DNA of 64,000 bases, taken from Forficula auricularia. Taxonomy: Eukaryota; Arthropoda; Insecta; Dermaptera; Forficulidae. Below, in pieces: positions 50,940 through 61,984 of this stretch; the first letter of the stretch is position 1; each line of letters starts with the position of its first letter. Below the pieces are notes generated by a model. That model saw only the letters and a program-made list of their open reading frames with translations, searched no databases and was not told the origin of the DNA. Location: contig JALMQS010000085.1 in NCBI GenBank assembly GCA_024734495.1, positions 16,979,802-17,043,801 on the forward strand, written 5' to 3'. The translations under genes were made by a program, and so were the position numbers.

Positions 50940-51310
50940 TAAATTGAAAAGGTAGATGGTAGAACTAGATTTTGACGGTAGAAGGGGAGCTGGGACTTGG
51001 GTAGATATACATATTTGAGGAAAGAAGTACATATCAGCTGTGAAGGCGTGAGCGTTAAGCTGTTCCGCCGGTTGGGTCCAGAACAAAACGGTAAATTGGC
51101 TAAACAAGTGGAGAGAAGGGCGGCGGGGATTTCCCGTTGCCGGATTGCGCCAGGCGTTAATGACAATGACAATGAGGGAGGCGGCGGGGGCGGCGACGCA
51201 GCCGCGCAGCGCGCATTGATATGAAGCGTGAAACGGGATTGCGCCATTTCCAATGGGCGAGCCTCCACGGAACACAATGGCGCAGGGGGTCGCTAAGAAC
51301 GCGTTTCACG
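50940..51310. promoter_or_regulatory. GC-rich, repeat-free island in the rough intron (candidate enhancer 1)
   Basis: Strong GC and CpG enrichment in AT-rich surroundings, e.g. GAGGCGGCGGGGGCGGCGAC. Candidate binding motifs: E-box TCAGCTGTG at about 51031, TTAATGACAATGACAATG at about 51155-51172. Three overlapping open frames on both strands are composition artefacts. No repeat match elsewhere in the window. Confidence 0.4.
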
Positions 51311-51746
51311 AAATTTTATTATGCGCCTGTATTATGGAAATCAAAATATTATTTACGAAATTCGTCACCGCGGATTAATGAATATAAAATATTGATATAT
51401 ATAACTCTATGTAATAAAACAAATAGAAAAATGATTTAGGAAAAACACATTTCTCTCTTGTAAAATATATATAATAAAAGACATTTAATTGTTATTTCAT
51501 GTCACCCATCTCTATACGCTTTTTATTCTTTAATCAGCTTATATTTATTAATGTAGCCAGAAAAAAAAACAATAAAATTACATATAATATCCAACCAAAT
51601 TTAATCTTTTATTTTTGTCAGTTTCCATAATCTATATTCACTATATTTTATTTTACAACACTCAAAATAGAATATACCCAAATAGAATTGAGACCAAAAT
51701 GTAAAAACTTTTTAAGTCTCGGTACGGCCATTTAGAGTCGCCCTAG

Positions 51747-51940
51747 TACGGTGATGGCGAACCTATGACACGCGTGTCAATGGTGACAAGTTAAGACATT
51801 TTGGGTGACACGCATTTACGAAAGGTCTTTGCTCAAAAAGAGTCAACAGAGGTTGCGCTCAATTCATAAACTTTTTAATGTAAATAATAATTTAGGTTTT
51901 GTTTTTGAATAAATAAATATATCAAAAATATGTTGTTTTT
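51747..51940. repeat. hAT-like terminal fragment
   Basis: CGGTGATGGCGAACCTATGA followed by CACGCGTG resembles a widespread hAT terminal sequence (CAGTGATGGCGAACCT). No partner end found. Confidence 0.4.
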
Positions 51941-51942
51941 AA

Positions 51943-52037
51943 TTAAGTAATGGAGAGGGATTCAGCCAATGGGTAGCCTCTGCTGAATAAAAACTCCCAA
52001 TTATGGAAAACGTTTCGGCTTTAATTAAATAATGCCA
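51943..52037. repeat. Arm fragment of element E3
   Basis: About 95 bp nearly identical to 16827-16920, including the GAAACG half of the hammerhead-like motif on the minus strand. The CTGATGA half is absent. Confidence 0.75.
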
Positions 52038-52904
52038 TGTTGTTTTAAGGTAGATTTCGAAGCAATATACCTATTGCGCTCACTCTCATGGTGCGACTTC
52101 GGAAAATTTCATCACAGTTTTTCCGATCATGGCCCCTAGAGCCCAAAACCACCCTCCATTCATAAGTTTATATATATATATGTGGGGGGGGTATGTGGGG
52201 GGTATCAATCGTAATTTTGTGGGTGCGCTGCAGGCCGCAAAGTTCAACCTATTGCAATAAAATTTGGCTTAAAATTTAGTCTTGTTGTAAACAAGAACTG
52301 ATTAGTTCTTGGTGACTTCAGCCCCAAGGGAGTGTAAATGGTGGGGGTTGAAATCTTAAAAAAATCATATCAACGTTAATATTAATGATACCAGTTTGGA
52401 TGAAAATGGCTAATATTCTACCAATTAACTTCTACAACTTGTGTCTGAAAAGTTTTTGACAGGAGGAGTCTAAAGGGGGGTAGAGCCCTTTCGAAATCTA
52501 CATCTTCCTACGGCCTGCCACAGGGATGTTTTTTACTACGGCTGCAACTATCACCAAATAGATTCAAATGCAATACACTAATAATAACCCCGAAGGTCAT
52601 CCTAGGCAAGGTAAGTTAAATGAAATTTATAAATGCCAGATTCTAAAAATGTTAGAGGATGTAATAAAAACCATATGTACATAAATTTGCTGAATAAACT
52701 AACATTAAAAAACAAAAAAAAAACACTTGAATATTGAGGTGATACCTACACAACGGGGGTCTCTCACTGGTACGGTAGCCTGAAGTCTATCGAACAGTAT
52801 CACCTCTTTCACTATAAGTTCACCTGCGTCCCACTCGCCTTGCGTCGTGTATCAATTTGATATGTGCATTTTTATTTAACCCTAACTCCCCCTGCCTCTC
52901 CTCT
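52038..52904. other. rough intron, unassigned
   Basis: Locally GC-richer (52100-52550), with a G-run near 52182. No ORF, RNA gene or second copy is seen in the window. Confidence 0.35.
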
Positions 52905-53390
52905 CGCTATAGTTTGTTTGGCACCGATTTCAAAAAGTAATTTCATGTTAATATTTCGTCGTTTAGTTGTAACTAAATAAGATAATTATTATTTTATACC
53001 TTTTAGTGTATTTTATTTGTTGCATTTAATTTTTTGAAGTCGGTTTTATTTTTTCTTAAAAATTATTTTTATTTTTCTCTTTTTAGTGATGTTATTAATA
53101 GTGATCATATCATCAGAACTTGACCAAATTAATATGGCACCATCCCTAAGATACCCCTTTCCAATAAAAAAAGAATCATCGAAATCGGTTCATAAACAAA
53201 GAAGTTAGGCCTAAACAAACCTAACAAAGAGGTCTAATACCTAAAAAAAAATGGGATCAATCGGAAGTTAGACTGGACCCAATGCAAAAAAAAATTTCAA
53301 AATCGGTTCACAATATGACGTAACATAGGCACAAAAAAAAAATTCAGTCGAATAGAGAACCTCCTCCTTTTTTTGAAGTCGGTTAAAAAT
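52905..53390. repeat. GAAGTCGGTT-family repeat
   Basis: From TAGTTTGTTTGGCACCGATT to TTTTTTTGAAGTCGGTTAAA. Includes both the ACGAAATATTAACATG-type hairpin part and the AATCGGTTCATAAACAAAG module, in the same orientation as 20930. Confidence 0.78.
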
Positions 53391-54955
53391 GGCATAATTT
53401 GTATAGAAGTTATAGCCCTTTTAAAAGCTCGGTCCATTTACTTCCATGTTAAAAGGACAATTTTCAATCATTTATTTCTCGGAAATGGGAGAGACGATCA
53501 ACTTCAAATTTCGGGAATAAATATTTAATGCATCAATGATTCTATAGTAAAAATTTGACAATTTTCTTATAAAAATTATAAACAGTCGCGAAGCCCCTTA
53601 AGCCACACTCTTCTCAAATACCAAAACATAAATTGGAATGTCGTTTAAGCTTTTTTTAACTAACTTTTTGTAACATCTTTCTCTAGTCTTCAGGATTTAG
53701 AAAGAGTAATAAAGAAAGGAAAACATTTCTTTGAATTCTACAGAAATTATGTGCGTTATAATTGAAAATCAATCACTAAAAATTTTTAGTCTCTCATGGA
53801 ATTAATTTGATACTTTTACTGTGTCATTCAATCAATGATGATTCGATGGTAAATCTTTGAGAATTTTCTTATAAAAATGATAAACAGTCCCGAACCCCTT
53901 AATGGGGCTCAATCAATCTAATTTTAGGTCAGGGTAGTTGGATTTGGCTAAATTAAGAAAAAATCCTAAACCTATAATTAAGAACCACCCTAAGGAGACC
54001 TAAAATTGATTTTTTCTAATAAGGTAAATTTATCACACAAGATTGTTTTAATAAACTCCACTTATGTGCCAAGTTTCAGCTTTCTTAAACGGTTAGCTGC
54101 CAAATCCCTGAAATCTGCAGAAATCGTAGCAAGTCGTCAAAGCAATTTTTAGAATTTCGAAATTAATAAAAGGGTTTTGCGAACGGCTAACCACCAACGC
54201 TACAAAGCGTATAGCATAAGAAGAAGAAGATTATAAAGCTGATACAAATAATAATATTATTTTTATACATAAAATTCGATAAATATTTCTGATAATAGAA
54301 ATTGATTCAATTACTATTTATCATTTACAAAGCTGTATTGAAAAATAATATTCAATGGGTTAATGAGCATCATTCAATTTCTGTTTATTTAATGAGCTTT
54401 CATTTTAATATGATTATAATATAATAGGACAATTCTACATCATATTTGTTATTTAACTAATTCTGCTCTAATAAGGATTAAAATCTAAATTGCCTATATT
54501 AATAAATCTAATAATGGTTATGTATATAGGTAATTATCATGCAATTTACTCAAATTGTAATAATTATTTTACTTTTTAATATTTGATTTGAATAACCCTT
54601 TTAAAGAATCAAATGACAAGAAGAATTAATACATTTTCATAATTTATTTCATATAGCTTTAGCATTTAGATACTTACTTTTTTTAACAAAATAAAATAAT
54701 TTAAAGAAAATATAAATAATATTTAAATAAATATTAAGAGATAAAAAATAACAAATAAATAAATAAAGAAGGTCTTGTGGTGAACATTTTTCCGAGGTCA
54801 ACCAAAAAAAGTGTCCCCCAAATTTTCACCTCAAAACCTTCTATATGAATAAATAAACTGGCACGTTCTGATATGGCCATCCACTTGACTTTACCATACA
54901 ACCAGGCCTCTTCCTTATATTTACATATTTAATAAAATTATTTATAATCATGTAG
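53391..54955. other. rough intron, AT-rich, nothing recognised
   Basis: No supported gene or repeat. A pair of diverged similar segments (GATAAACAGTCCCGAACCCC-type at about 53580 and 53880) suggests an old local duplication. Confidence 0.35.
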
Positions 54956-56115
54956 GGGGGAGGGGGTTAGTTTTTGCATTTCTGGACTTTGTGGAGGCCC
55001 ACTTATTATGTATACAAAATTTGGTTGAATTGGTTCATAAACCTATATTTTCATTTTTTGCCACCTAAACCCCCCTCCCCATTTCAGGTTGTTAGATTTC
55101 GCATTTTTAGTTTTCTGGGGGCCCACCGATTATGTATAGAAAATTTGTTTGAGTTTGGTATAAGGCACTATATTTTCATTTTTTGATCCACCCCCCCCCC
55201 CCCCCATTTGGGCTGTTAGTTTTTCCTATTTTAGACTTCTAGGAGCCCACGGATTATGTACACAAAATTTGGTTGAGTTTGCTCAAATGGCCTAGATTTT
55301 TAATTTTTTAACCCCCTCCGCTCCTTAATTTTGGGTCGATATGCACCAAAATGTAATCAGCTCTTAATATCAATGTACCAAAAATAGATGTGAAATTTGG
55401 TTTTGATATTCACACTAGCATTTGAGCTAGCTCGTCCACAAAAATTTTGTACCGCACAGACTAACAGAATAACTAACTAACAGACATTTTGACAAAACAA
55501 TTATTGTCTCGAAAAATATAATTTTTTCGATCTTCACTTATTACAAAAAGCTGACGTGTTCTGATGTGGGCATATCCTTGAATTTTACCATACAACCTGG
55601 GCCCTAAAATTATTTATGATTCATGTAGGGGAGGGGTGTTAGTTTTTGCATTTTTAGACTTCTGGGATTCCACTAATTATATATACAAAATTTGGTTGAA
55701 TTTGCTCAAATGGCCTAAATTTTTAATTTTTAACCCCCCCTCCACCCTCTTAATTTTTAGGTCGATATGCACCAAAATCTTATCAGCTCTTAATCTCAAT
55801 GGACCAAAACTACGTGTGAAATTTGTTTTCGATATTCACACTAGTTTTTGAGCTAGCTCGCCACAAAAATTTGGTAACGTACAGACTAACGGACAGACAA
55901 CCAGACTAACAGACATTTTGACAAAACAATTATTATCTCGAAAAATATAATTTTTTCGATGTTCACTTATTAGAGCTTTTTTGTAGAGCGAAATGCCATG
56001 GTTTCGCTCAATTTTCTTAATCAAAATAGTTTTAGCCGTTTTTGAGATATTTCGAAAAAAAGAAGCAAAAAAATCACTTTTTTCATGCACGATTACACTC
56101 CTCTTATGCAAAATT
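54956..56115. repeat. Array of dispersed families R1 and R2
   Basis: Four head-to-tail copies of the R1 unit (TTTTTGCATTTCTGGACTT..ATTATGTATACAAAATTTGG, at about 54968, 55085, 55215, 55640), alternating with R2 segments (GACAAAACAATTATTATCTC at about 55490 and 55920). R2 ends in AATCACTTTTTTCATGCACG at about 56071-56090. Confidence 0.7.
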
Positions 56116-56269
56116 TTCATAGAAGATGCCGAGTCTTAAAAAAGTTTTCAATTTTTTCTCGAATTATATATAAATTAAAAAAATAGTGATTCGGGAAGAT
56201 TTTTTAATAAAATAATTTTTTTTTTTAATATAAATATTAGAATAGAATATAATAGTAGCAAAATTTGGG

Positions 56270-56660
56270 AGAAAAGGTGGGTGGTTACCTGAAATCTAAT
56301 TTTTGGGAGTGGTGGGAAGCTGGAAGCGTTGGGCGCTCTGGACGACTTCATTCCCGACGAGTGGGGTAAAATAGGTGGGTCCCCCGGGGAGAGAGACTCT
56401 AATACCATACAATCCCAACACAATGGAGAGATTGTCACTCGAGGCGAACCATTCGCGTCCAACCGACCGAATACAATCTAATCGCATCATTATAATAATA
56501 TTTTCGTCGTGACGAGTATTAGGCAGCCGCAGTATGAGTCGTATTTATTGACACGGCGCTTTAGACTCAGCTCCTCATTCCCCGAGAACACCGACCGATC
56601 CCAGTCAAGTTGCAAATATTGAAACAGTGCAAGATTTCATCCGCAGGAATTAGCGCGAAC
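56270..56660. promoter_or_regulatory. GC-rich, repeat-free island in the rough intron (candidate enhancer 2)
   Basis: Unique, balanced-composition DNA between repeats. Candidate motifs: ACAATGGAGAG (SOX-like) at about 56419, AATCTAATCGCATCATTATA (homeodomain-like) at about 56473. Two minus-strand open frames across it show no recognisable protein. Confidence 0.4.
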
Positions 56661-56762
56661 ACAAAAAGTTGCTACTTGACTGAACATACAATATAAGAAC
56701 CTGCATTTGGTAATTATACAAAGAAAATTAGTGGTCCCTTAAAAGTGAAGAATTTTTGTTTT

Positions 56763-57475
56763 TAACCGACTTCAAAAAAGGAGGAGGTTATCAATTCGAT
56801 TGAATTTTTTTTGTATATATGTTATTCGATTTCTTCGCCAATTGTGAACCGATTTTGATGGGGTTTTTTGCATTGTGTTCAGTCTAGTTCCCGATTGGTC
56901 CCGTTTTTTTTCCATTATTATTGGACCTTTTTTGTTATGTTTGTTTAGGCATAACTTCTTTGCTTATGAACCGATTTTAAATATTATTTCTGCGTTCGGA
57001 TCATTATAGCTCCAAAATAGTCAAGATATCTAACTATTTATTTATTTTATGTACCATATGTTCAGCGAGAACTTTTTGCCAAGTGGACCGATTTCTATTA
57101 GAAAGAGGGTACCTTGGGATTCTGATGATATTATCAATGACAAAATAACGTAAATCTCCAATTCTTATGAGCAAATAATCGAAAATAAATAAAATCTTTT
57201 ATAAAAAAATCTTAAAAAAATCATTTAAAACCCGCAAACGTTTCGAGAGAATTTCTATATTTATGAATTAAATTTTATTTTCATTTTCTGATTCATTCGT
57301 CCGACGCTTTCTCTTACGAGATGCATACAAAATATTATATTAAGCCACTATTAATAAAATCACTAAAAAGAGAAAAATTTTATACCTTTTAGTGCATTTT
57401 ATTTGATTTTTGAGTTCTCATTATTTTTTTGTTGCATTTACTTTTTTTGAAGTCGGTTTTATTTTTTTTTTTATA
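56763..57475. repeat. GAAGTCGGTT-family repeat, near full length
   Basis: Bounded by AACCGACTTCAAAAAA and its inverted counterpart TTTTTTTGAAGTCGGTT (about 57442-57460). Contains CGATTGGTCCCGTTTTTTTT, TCAAGATATCTAACTATTTA and TGCAAACGTTTCGAGAG-type modules. The best reference copy in the window. Confidence 0.8.
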
Positions 57476-57559
57476 AAAATTATAGAATACATTTTCGACT
57501 ATTTAGTTCTTTATCTATTAATAAATTAACATATTTAAAGATAATTATTAAGAAAAAAT

Positions 57560-57840
57560 TGATAGAGTTTTTCTTTAGGAGACGGACTGGTATAAATATG
57601 CAATTGGATGTTGATGAAAGCAGTCCACGGTGGTTGTAAAAAAATAAGATTATAGAGGTTTTATTATTTTACATTTATTTAGTTAAACCGACGTTTCGGA
57701 GAATTATTCTTTCATTGACTTTTTGTTACCCTGAAGAAGGAGAGAATAATTCTCCGAAACGTCGGTTTAACAAATAAATGTAAAATAATAAAACCTCTAT
57801 AGTCTTATTTTTTACAACCACCGTGGACTGCTTTCATCAA
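57560..57840. mobile_element. Element E6, copy 2
   Basis: Nearly identical to 40260-40590: TAGGAGACGGACTGGTATAA, TGGTTGTAAAAAAATAAG and inverted arms. The left arm has lost the CTGAAGA half of its motif. Confidence 0.78.
57723..57773 (+). ncRNA. Hammerhead-like motif, intact core (E6 copy 2)
   Basis: TTGTTACC 57723-57730, CTGAAGA 57731-57737, extra A, stem II GGAGA/TCTCC 57739-57755, GAAACGTC 57756-57763, GGTTTAACAA. Stem I pairs ACC/GGT and TTGTT/AACAA with a two-base bulge. The predicted site follows C57763. The best-preserved short-stem-III copy. Confidence 0.65.
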
Positions 57841-57984
57841 CATCCAATTAAGAAAAAAATCATTTTTGAGACATTTAAACCTTTGCCTTTAAATAGAAGC
57901 GCCGTGGTCCCTGGGAAATGATAATGTGCCCATTTGTAGTGTTCCTTTAAAAAATAAAACTGGACCCTATTTTTGTGGGACTCA

Positions 57985-58425
57985 TAATAGTCCAAAGAGC
58001 TGGTGACACATTTTTGAGTATGGATTTGACCCAACTAGAAATAATGCGTAATAGTACCGTCTATGATAGATGTACAAGGAATGGCCAGTCTGGCTGGTCT
58101 AGCAGGTGGACCAGGTACTGCGCATGGTGTGAGTGCGGTAAAAAATACATATGTGTTAAAAAATATTTTTGACCCACAATAAAATTATAAAAATTATAAT
58201 TTATAGTCAATTATAATGTTTATAATTTCATTGTGGGTCAAAAATATTTTCTAACACATATGTATTTTTTACAGCACTCACTCCATGCGCAGTACCTGGT
58301 CCACCTGCTCAGACCAGCCAGACTGGCCATTCCTTGTACAACTATCATAGACGGTACTATTACGCATTATTTCTAGTTTGGGTCAAATCCGTACTCAAAA
58401 ATGTGTCACCAGCTCTTGGACTAAA
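57985..58425. mobile_element. Near-perfect palindromic MITE, about 440 bp
   Basis: Arms of about 195 bp: AGAGCTGGTGACACATTTTT (left) and AAAATGTGTCACCAGCTCTT (right), through CCAGTCTGGCTGGTCT and ACCTGGTCCACCTGCT to an AT-rich centre at 58190-58210. Absent elsewhere in the window. Confidence 0.85.
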
Positions 58426-58439
58426 ATAACAATTTTTAC

Positions 58440-58800
58440 TTTACCATGGATATGGTCAAGTATTGCAATCGTGCATGGAAAAAGTTTTTTGCTTCGTTTT
58501 TTCGGAACTATTTTGATTAAGAAAATTGGGCGAAAACATGGCATTTCGGTCTACAAAAAAGCCCTAATAAGTGATCATCGAAAAAATTATATTTTTCGAG
58601 ATAGTAACTGTTTTGCCAAAATGTCTGTTAGTTAGTACGTTAGTATGTGTGTTACCAAATTTTTGTGGACGAACTAGCTCAAATGGGCGGTTAGTTTTTT
58701 CACTTATAGACTTCTGGGGGCCCACTGATTATGTATACAAAATTTGTTTGAGTTTGGTACATGGGCCTAGATTTTCATTTTTGGACCCTCCCCCTAATTG
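58440..58800. repeat. R2 and R1 family fragments
   Basis: AATCGTGCATGGAAAAAGTT at 58467, GTCTACAAAAAAGCCCTAAT at 58549, then an R1 unit CTTCTGGGGGCCCACTGATT at 58711. Confidence 0.65.
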
Positions 58801-59525
58801 ATGATAAATGATTTTATTAAATATTAAATATAAGAGAGGGGTCAGGCGTATGGTAAAGTGATGTGGATGGCCACATCAGTTTATTTATTTATTATTATTT
58901 TTTTTGGGGGGGGGGGTAAAAAATAAAAAGCAATTTTTGTCATGGCGTATAAGACACTACTGTAAATATATTTTTAAGTAAAATTAGGCTAATTTTTTTA
59001 ATTTTATTTCACTTTAAAAGAGACCCTCAAAATCTGACCACTTTTAGCTGTCAGCCTTCAGAAGTGACTAATCTATTAAAAATATCCACTAATTTACACA
59101 TTCTCTTCTTATAAGGACAAATAAGAACGAATTTGATAATATTATGGAAAACACAGGAGAGCGTGTCCGACTCGCACTTGGCCGATTATTATGTCACTAA
59201 CTCTCACTATTTCTATCCAAAGTTATCTATTAGTTGTTTTCTACAAACTTACTCTTTAACAATGATCTTCTCAAAACCATTTCTCCGCGCATTATGTGGC
59301 TCACAAGGGAATAAGATCAGATATCGATCGCATTCTCACTTTGAGCATATAGCATGATAGAGATAATCCATGGGTTTTTTAAAAGACTCCTCGAGCATTA
59401 CATTTCAAATGCACGGATGCTGTAGAAGTCTTTTTAGGTGTTTTCATATTCCGGCATGAAGCTGGAAAGTACTTAATATTTACCATCCTTTTTAAGGAAG
59501 AATGGTGTAGGTTGTTGGTGAAACA
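58801..59525. other. rough intron, unassigned
   Basis: AT-rich with a G-run near 58905-58917. The 74-codon open frame at 59133-59357 has no recognisable protein. Nothing else seen. Confidence 0.35.
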
Positions 59526-59529
59526 TATT

Positions 59530-60175
59530 TTTAACCGACGAGGTTATCAATTCGACTGTTTTTTTTTTTTTGTATCTATGTTATTCGATTTCTCCAATTG
59601 TGAACCGATTTTGATGATTATTTTTGCATTGGGTTCAGTCTAGTTTCCGATTGGTCCCGTTTTTTTCATTGTTTTTGGACCTTTTTTGCTAAGTTTGTTT
59701 AGGCATAACTTCTTTGTTTATGAACCGATTTTAATGATTCTTTCCGCGTTTGGATCAGTATAGCTCCAATGATAGTCAAGATATCTATTTATTTATTTTA
59801 TGTATGTTCATCGAGAACTTTTTGCCACGTGGACCGATTTCGATGATTCTTTTTTATTGGAAAGGGGTACTTAGGTGGTCCCATATTAATTTGCTCAAGT
59901 TCTGATGATATGATCAATAACGTAAATCTCCAATTCTTATGAGCAAATAATCAAAATTATAATAAATAAAATCTTTATAGAAAAAAATCTTAAAACATTC
60001 ATTCATCAAATTCGAGAGAATTTCTATATTTATTAATTGAATTTTATTATCATTTTCTGATTCATTCGCCCGAAGCTTTCTCTTACGAGATGCGAACAAA
60101 ATATTATATTAAGTCACTATTAATAACATCACTAAAAAGAGTAAAATAAAAATAATTTTTATAAAAAAAAATAAA
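59530..60175. repeat. GAAGTCGGTT-family repeat, ends decayed
   Basis: Contains TTAACCGACGAGGTTATCAA, CGATTGGTCCCGTTTTTTTC and AATAACATCACTAAAAAGAG in the same orientation as 56763. Confidence 0.72.
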
Positions 60176-60179
60176 ACCT

Positions 60180-60705
60180 ATCATGTCAAAAACAAGTCCA
60201 GACGAGTTTTAGTCGAATAAATTTTTTCTCGCTTAGGAACTATGTATTAAAATAGTAATAATACAAATAAGGAGTAAATAAAGATGATTCGAGAAATTTT
60301 GAACTAATCCATTACTAAAAACTCTCAAATATATAAGATCGGAAATAACTAAGATTGCTATAGACAAGTCAGGGCTTGCTTATAGCAATAGAATTTGGAG
60401 AAATTTAAGGTTTTCTTATAGGACAGGCTGATCATTGTGGAGGATGGTCGATTTCCATCTCAGGAATTGTGGAGTTTAAATCACAAGATTAATTTCTGAC
60501 TCCTACCCTCACTCACACATTGCGTTAATCCGTTTGGGGCGAAAGTCCTAAAATATAATATAAAAAATATAATGTTGAATTTGAAAATGATGCCGTATTC
60601 GATGAAATTTGCAAAAAAAGCGAAAATAAAATAAAATTTCAAAAAAAGAAGGGTACTTTTTGGAAAGCATCCCCTGGTTGAAAAGTCACCAACCGCCACT
60701 GATAG
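60180..60705. repeat. Inverted copy of the 28216-28745 repeat
   Basis: Ends AAGTCACCAACCGCCACTG at about 60684-60702. Shares GGACAGGCTGATCATTGTGG and ACAAGTCCAGACGAGTTTTA. Confidence 0.7.
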
Positions 60706-60939
60706 TCTCCCATTTTACTTTTTAAATGGGACCCTAAAAATCTCAAACTTCAACTTTCTAGCTCAAACCATTCGCAGATAAATATTTGCCAAAACAATTA
60801 AATTCGCAATCGACCCTTTAAAAAGTTTTCACTTTTTCTTCCAATTTCCGGTTTGTTTATACGTAAATACTCAACACGATATTTTACTTAATTATTTTTT
60901 TCATATTTCCCAGTTAAATTAATTAACCTAATTTCATTT

Positions 60940-61145
60940 TCAGTGACCCACTTGAAATGTGGAGAGGGCATCAAAGAGGGGTGCGTTGATTGGTGAGGTA
61001 ATCAGGCAGTTCCTTTAGAACATCAGCTGCTGGGGGTCGTTTGGCATTTCCGGGATATGTCTGGCATGGGGGCAGTTTGTATTAAATGCTTAACTGATAG
61101 GGAGGTGTCAATGTCCTTCCGCAGAGCATATGGTCAATTTCTACT
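60940..61145. promoter_or_regulatory. GC-rich, repeat-free island in the rough intron (candidate enhancer 3)
   Basis: Unique sequence with ordered motifs: GCGTTGATTGGTGAGGTAAT (homeodomain-like sites), an E-box in ACATCAGCTGCTGG at about 61021-61034, and GGCATTTCCGGGATATG. It lies 2.6 kb upstream of the homeodomain exon. Inference only. Confidence 0.4.
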
Positions 61146-61487
61146 TAAGCAAAACATTTTCATTAATTAGTTTTCTAGATTTTTATTTTCGTTCAAGCAT
61201 ATTTATCTTCATTTATTGAATTGAATTTTTTTAATATTTCAAACAATTTAGTTTTTCTCGAATCATAGCCAAACTTATGTTTCAAGACGCTCTAATGATG
61301 AGGTGCTTTTGGAGAATATTTATAAAAAATTTCTTATCACTAATTCTCCAATTAATTTCCTATAGAAAAATAGACTAAAAGTTCCACAAAGAGAAACAAA
61401 GAGGTTGTCCTCTGCTTGATGCAAATAAACATACACACATATATATCGAGATGATATATCTGTATATATATATAATATTTATTTGTT

Positions 61488-61532
61488 TGAGACTATAGTT
61501 TCGAAGACTTGGTCTTCATCATCAGTCTTTTT
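61488..61532 (-). ncRNA. Hammerhead-like motif, intact core (E7, left arm)
   Basis: Minus strand: AAAGA, CTGATGA, extra T, stem II GAAGAC/GTCTTC (perfect 6 bp), GAAA, stem III strand ACUAUAGU (8-base palindrome), C, TC. Stem I is short (3 bp plus mismatch). Confidence 0.58.
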
Positions 61533-61609
61533 TAATTATAAATGTTGTTTTTCGTGGAGTCAATATCCATACGATATTGACTCCATGAAAAACAACATTT
61601 ATAATTAAA

Positions 61610-61655
61610 AAAGACTGATGATGAAGACCAAGTCTTCGAAAATATAGTCTCAAAC
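61610..61655 (+). ncRNA. Hammerhead-like motif (E7, right arm)
   Basis: CTGATGA 61615-61621, stem II GAAGAC/GTCTTC 61623-61637, GAAA 61638-61641, then ATATAGTC. One stem III base differs from the left arm and breaks the palindrome. Confidence 0.52.
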
Positions 61656-61984
61656 AAATAAATAATATACATATACAGATATATCATCTCGATATTAATA
61701 TATGTGTGTATGTTTATTTGCATCAAGCAGAGGACAACCTCTTTGTTTCTCTTTGTGAATCAACAACTCTGCTACTCTCGGCAAAACAAAAACTTTTCAA
61801 TTAGACTAAAAGGTGGTCGGTCTACAGTTTCATCTGGAATGAGCTTTCAGACATAGATATAATAAAAATAGCTACGTTCATGAATCTAATCGTGAACGTA
61901 TTCTGAATCTTAGTGAATAAGGGTCAAGAGTCCCAGTGAGCAGAACCTCTAAAACTTATACCTTTTCAAAATTAAAATAAAAAT

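Larger units (their letters stand above)
61385..61790. mobile_element. Inverted-repeat element with hammerhead-like arms (element E7)
   Basis: AGAAACAAAGAGGTTGTCCT (left) and its complement at about 61730-61752 bound arms that meet near 61550 (CATGAAAAACAACATTTATA). A short relative lies at 43240-43290. Confidence 0.75.

Noticed and set aside
50928..51277. Overlapping 112-115-codon open frames on the minus strand and one of 75 codons on the plus strand
   Set aside because: Caused by high GC with few stops. No recognisable domain, and three frames are open at once.
56175..56490. Minus-strand frames of 95 and 64 codons
   Set aside because: No family recognised, no splice context, GC-rich region. 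Treated as non-coding island.
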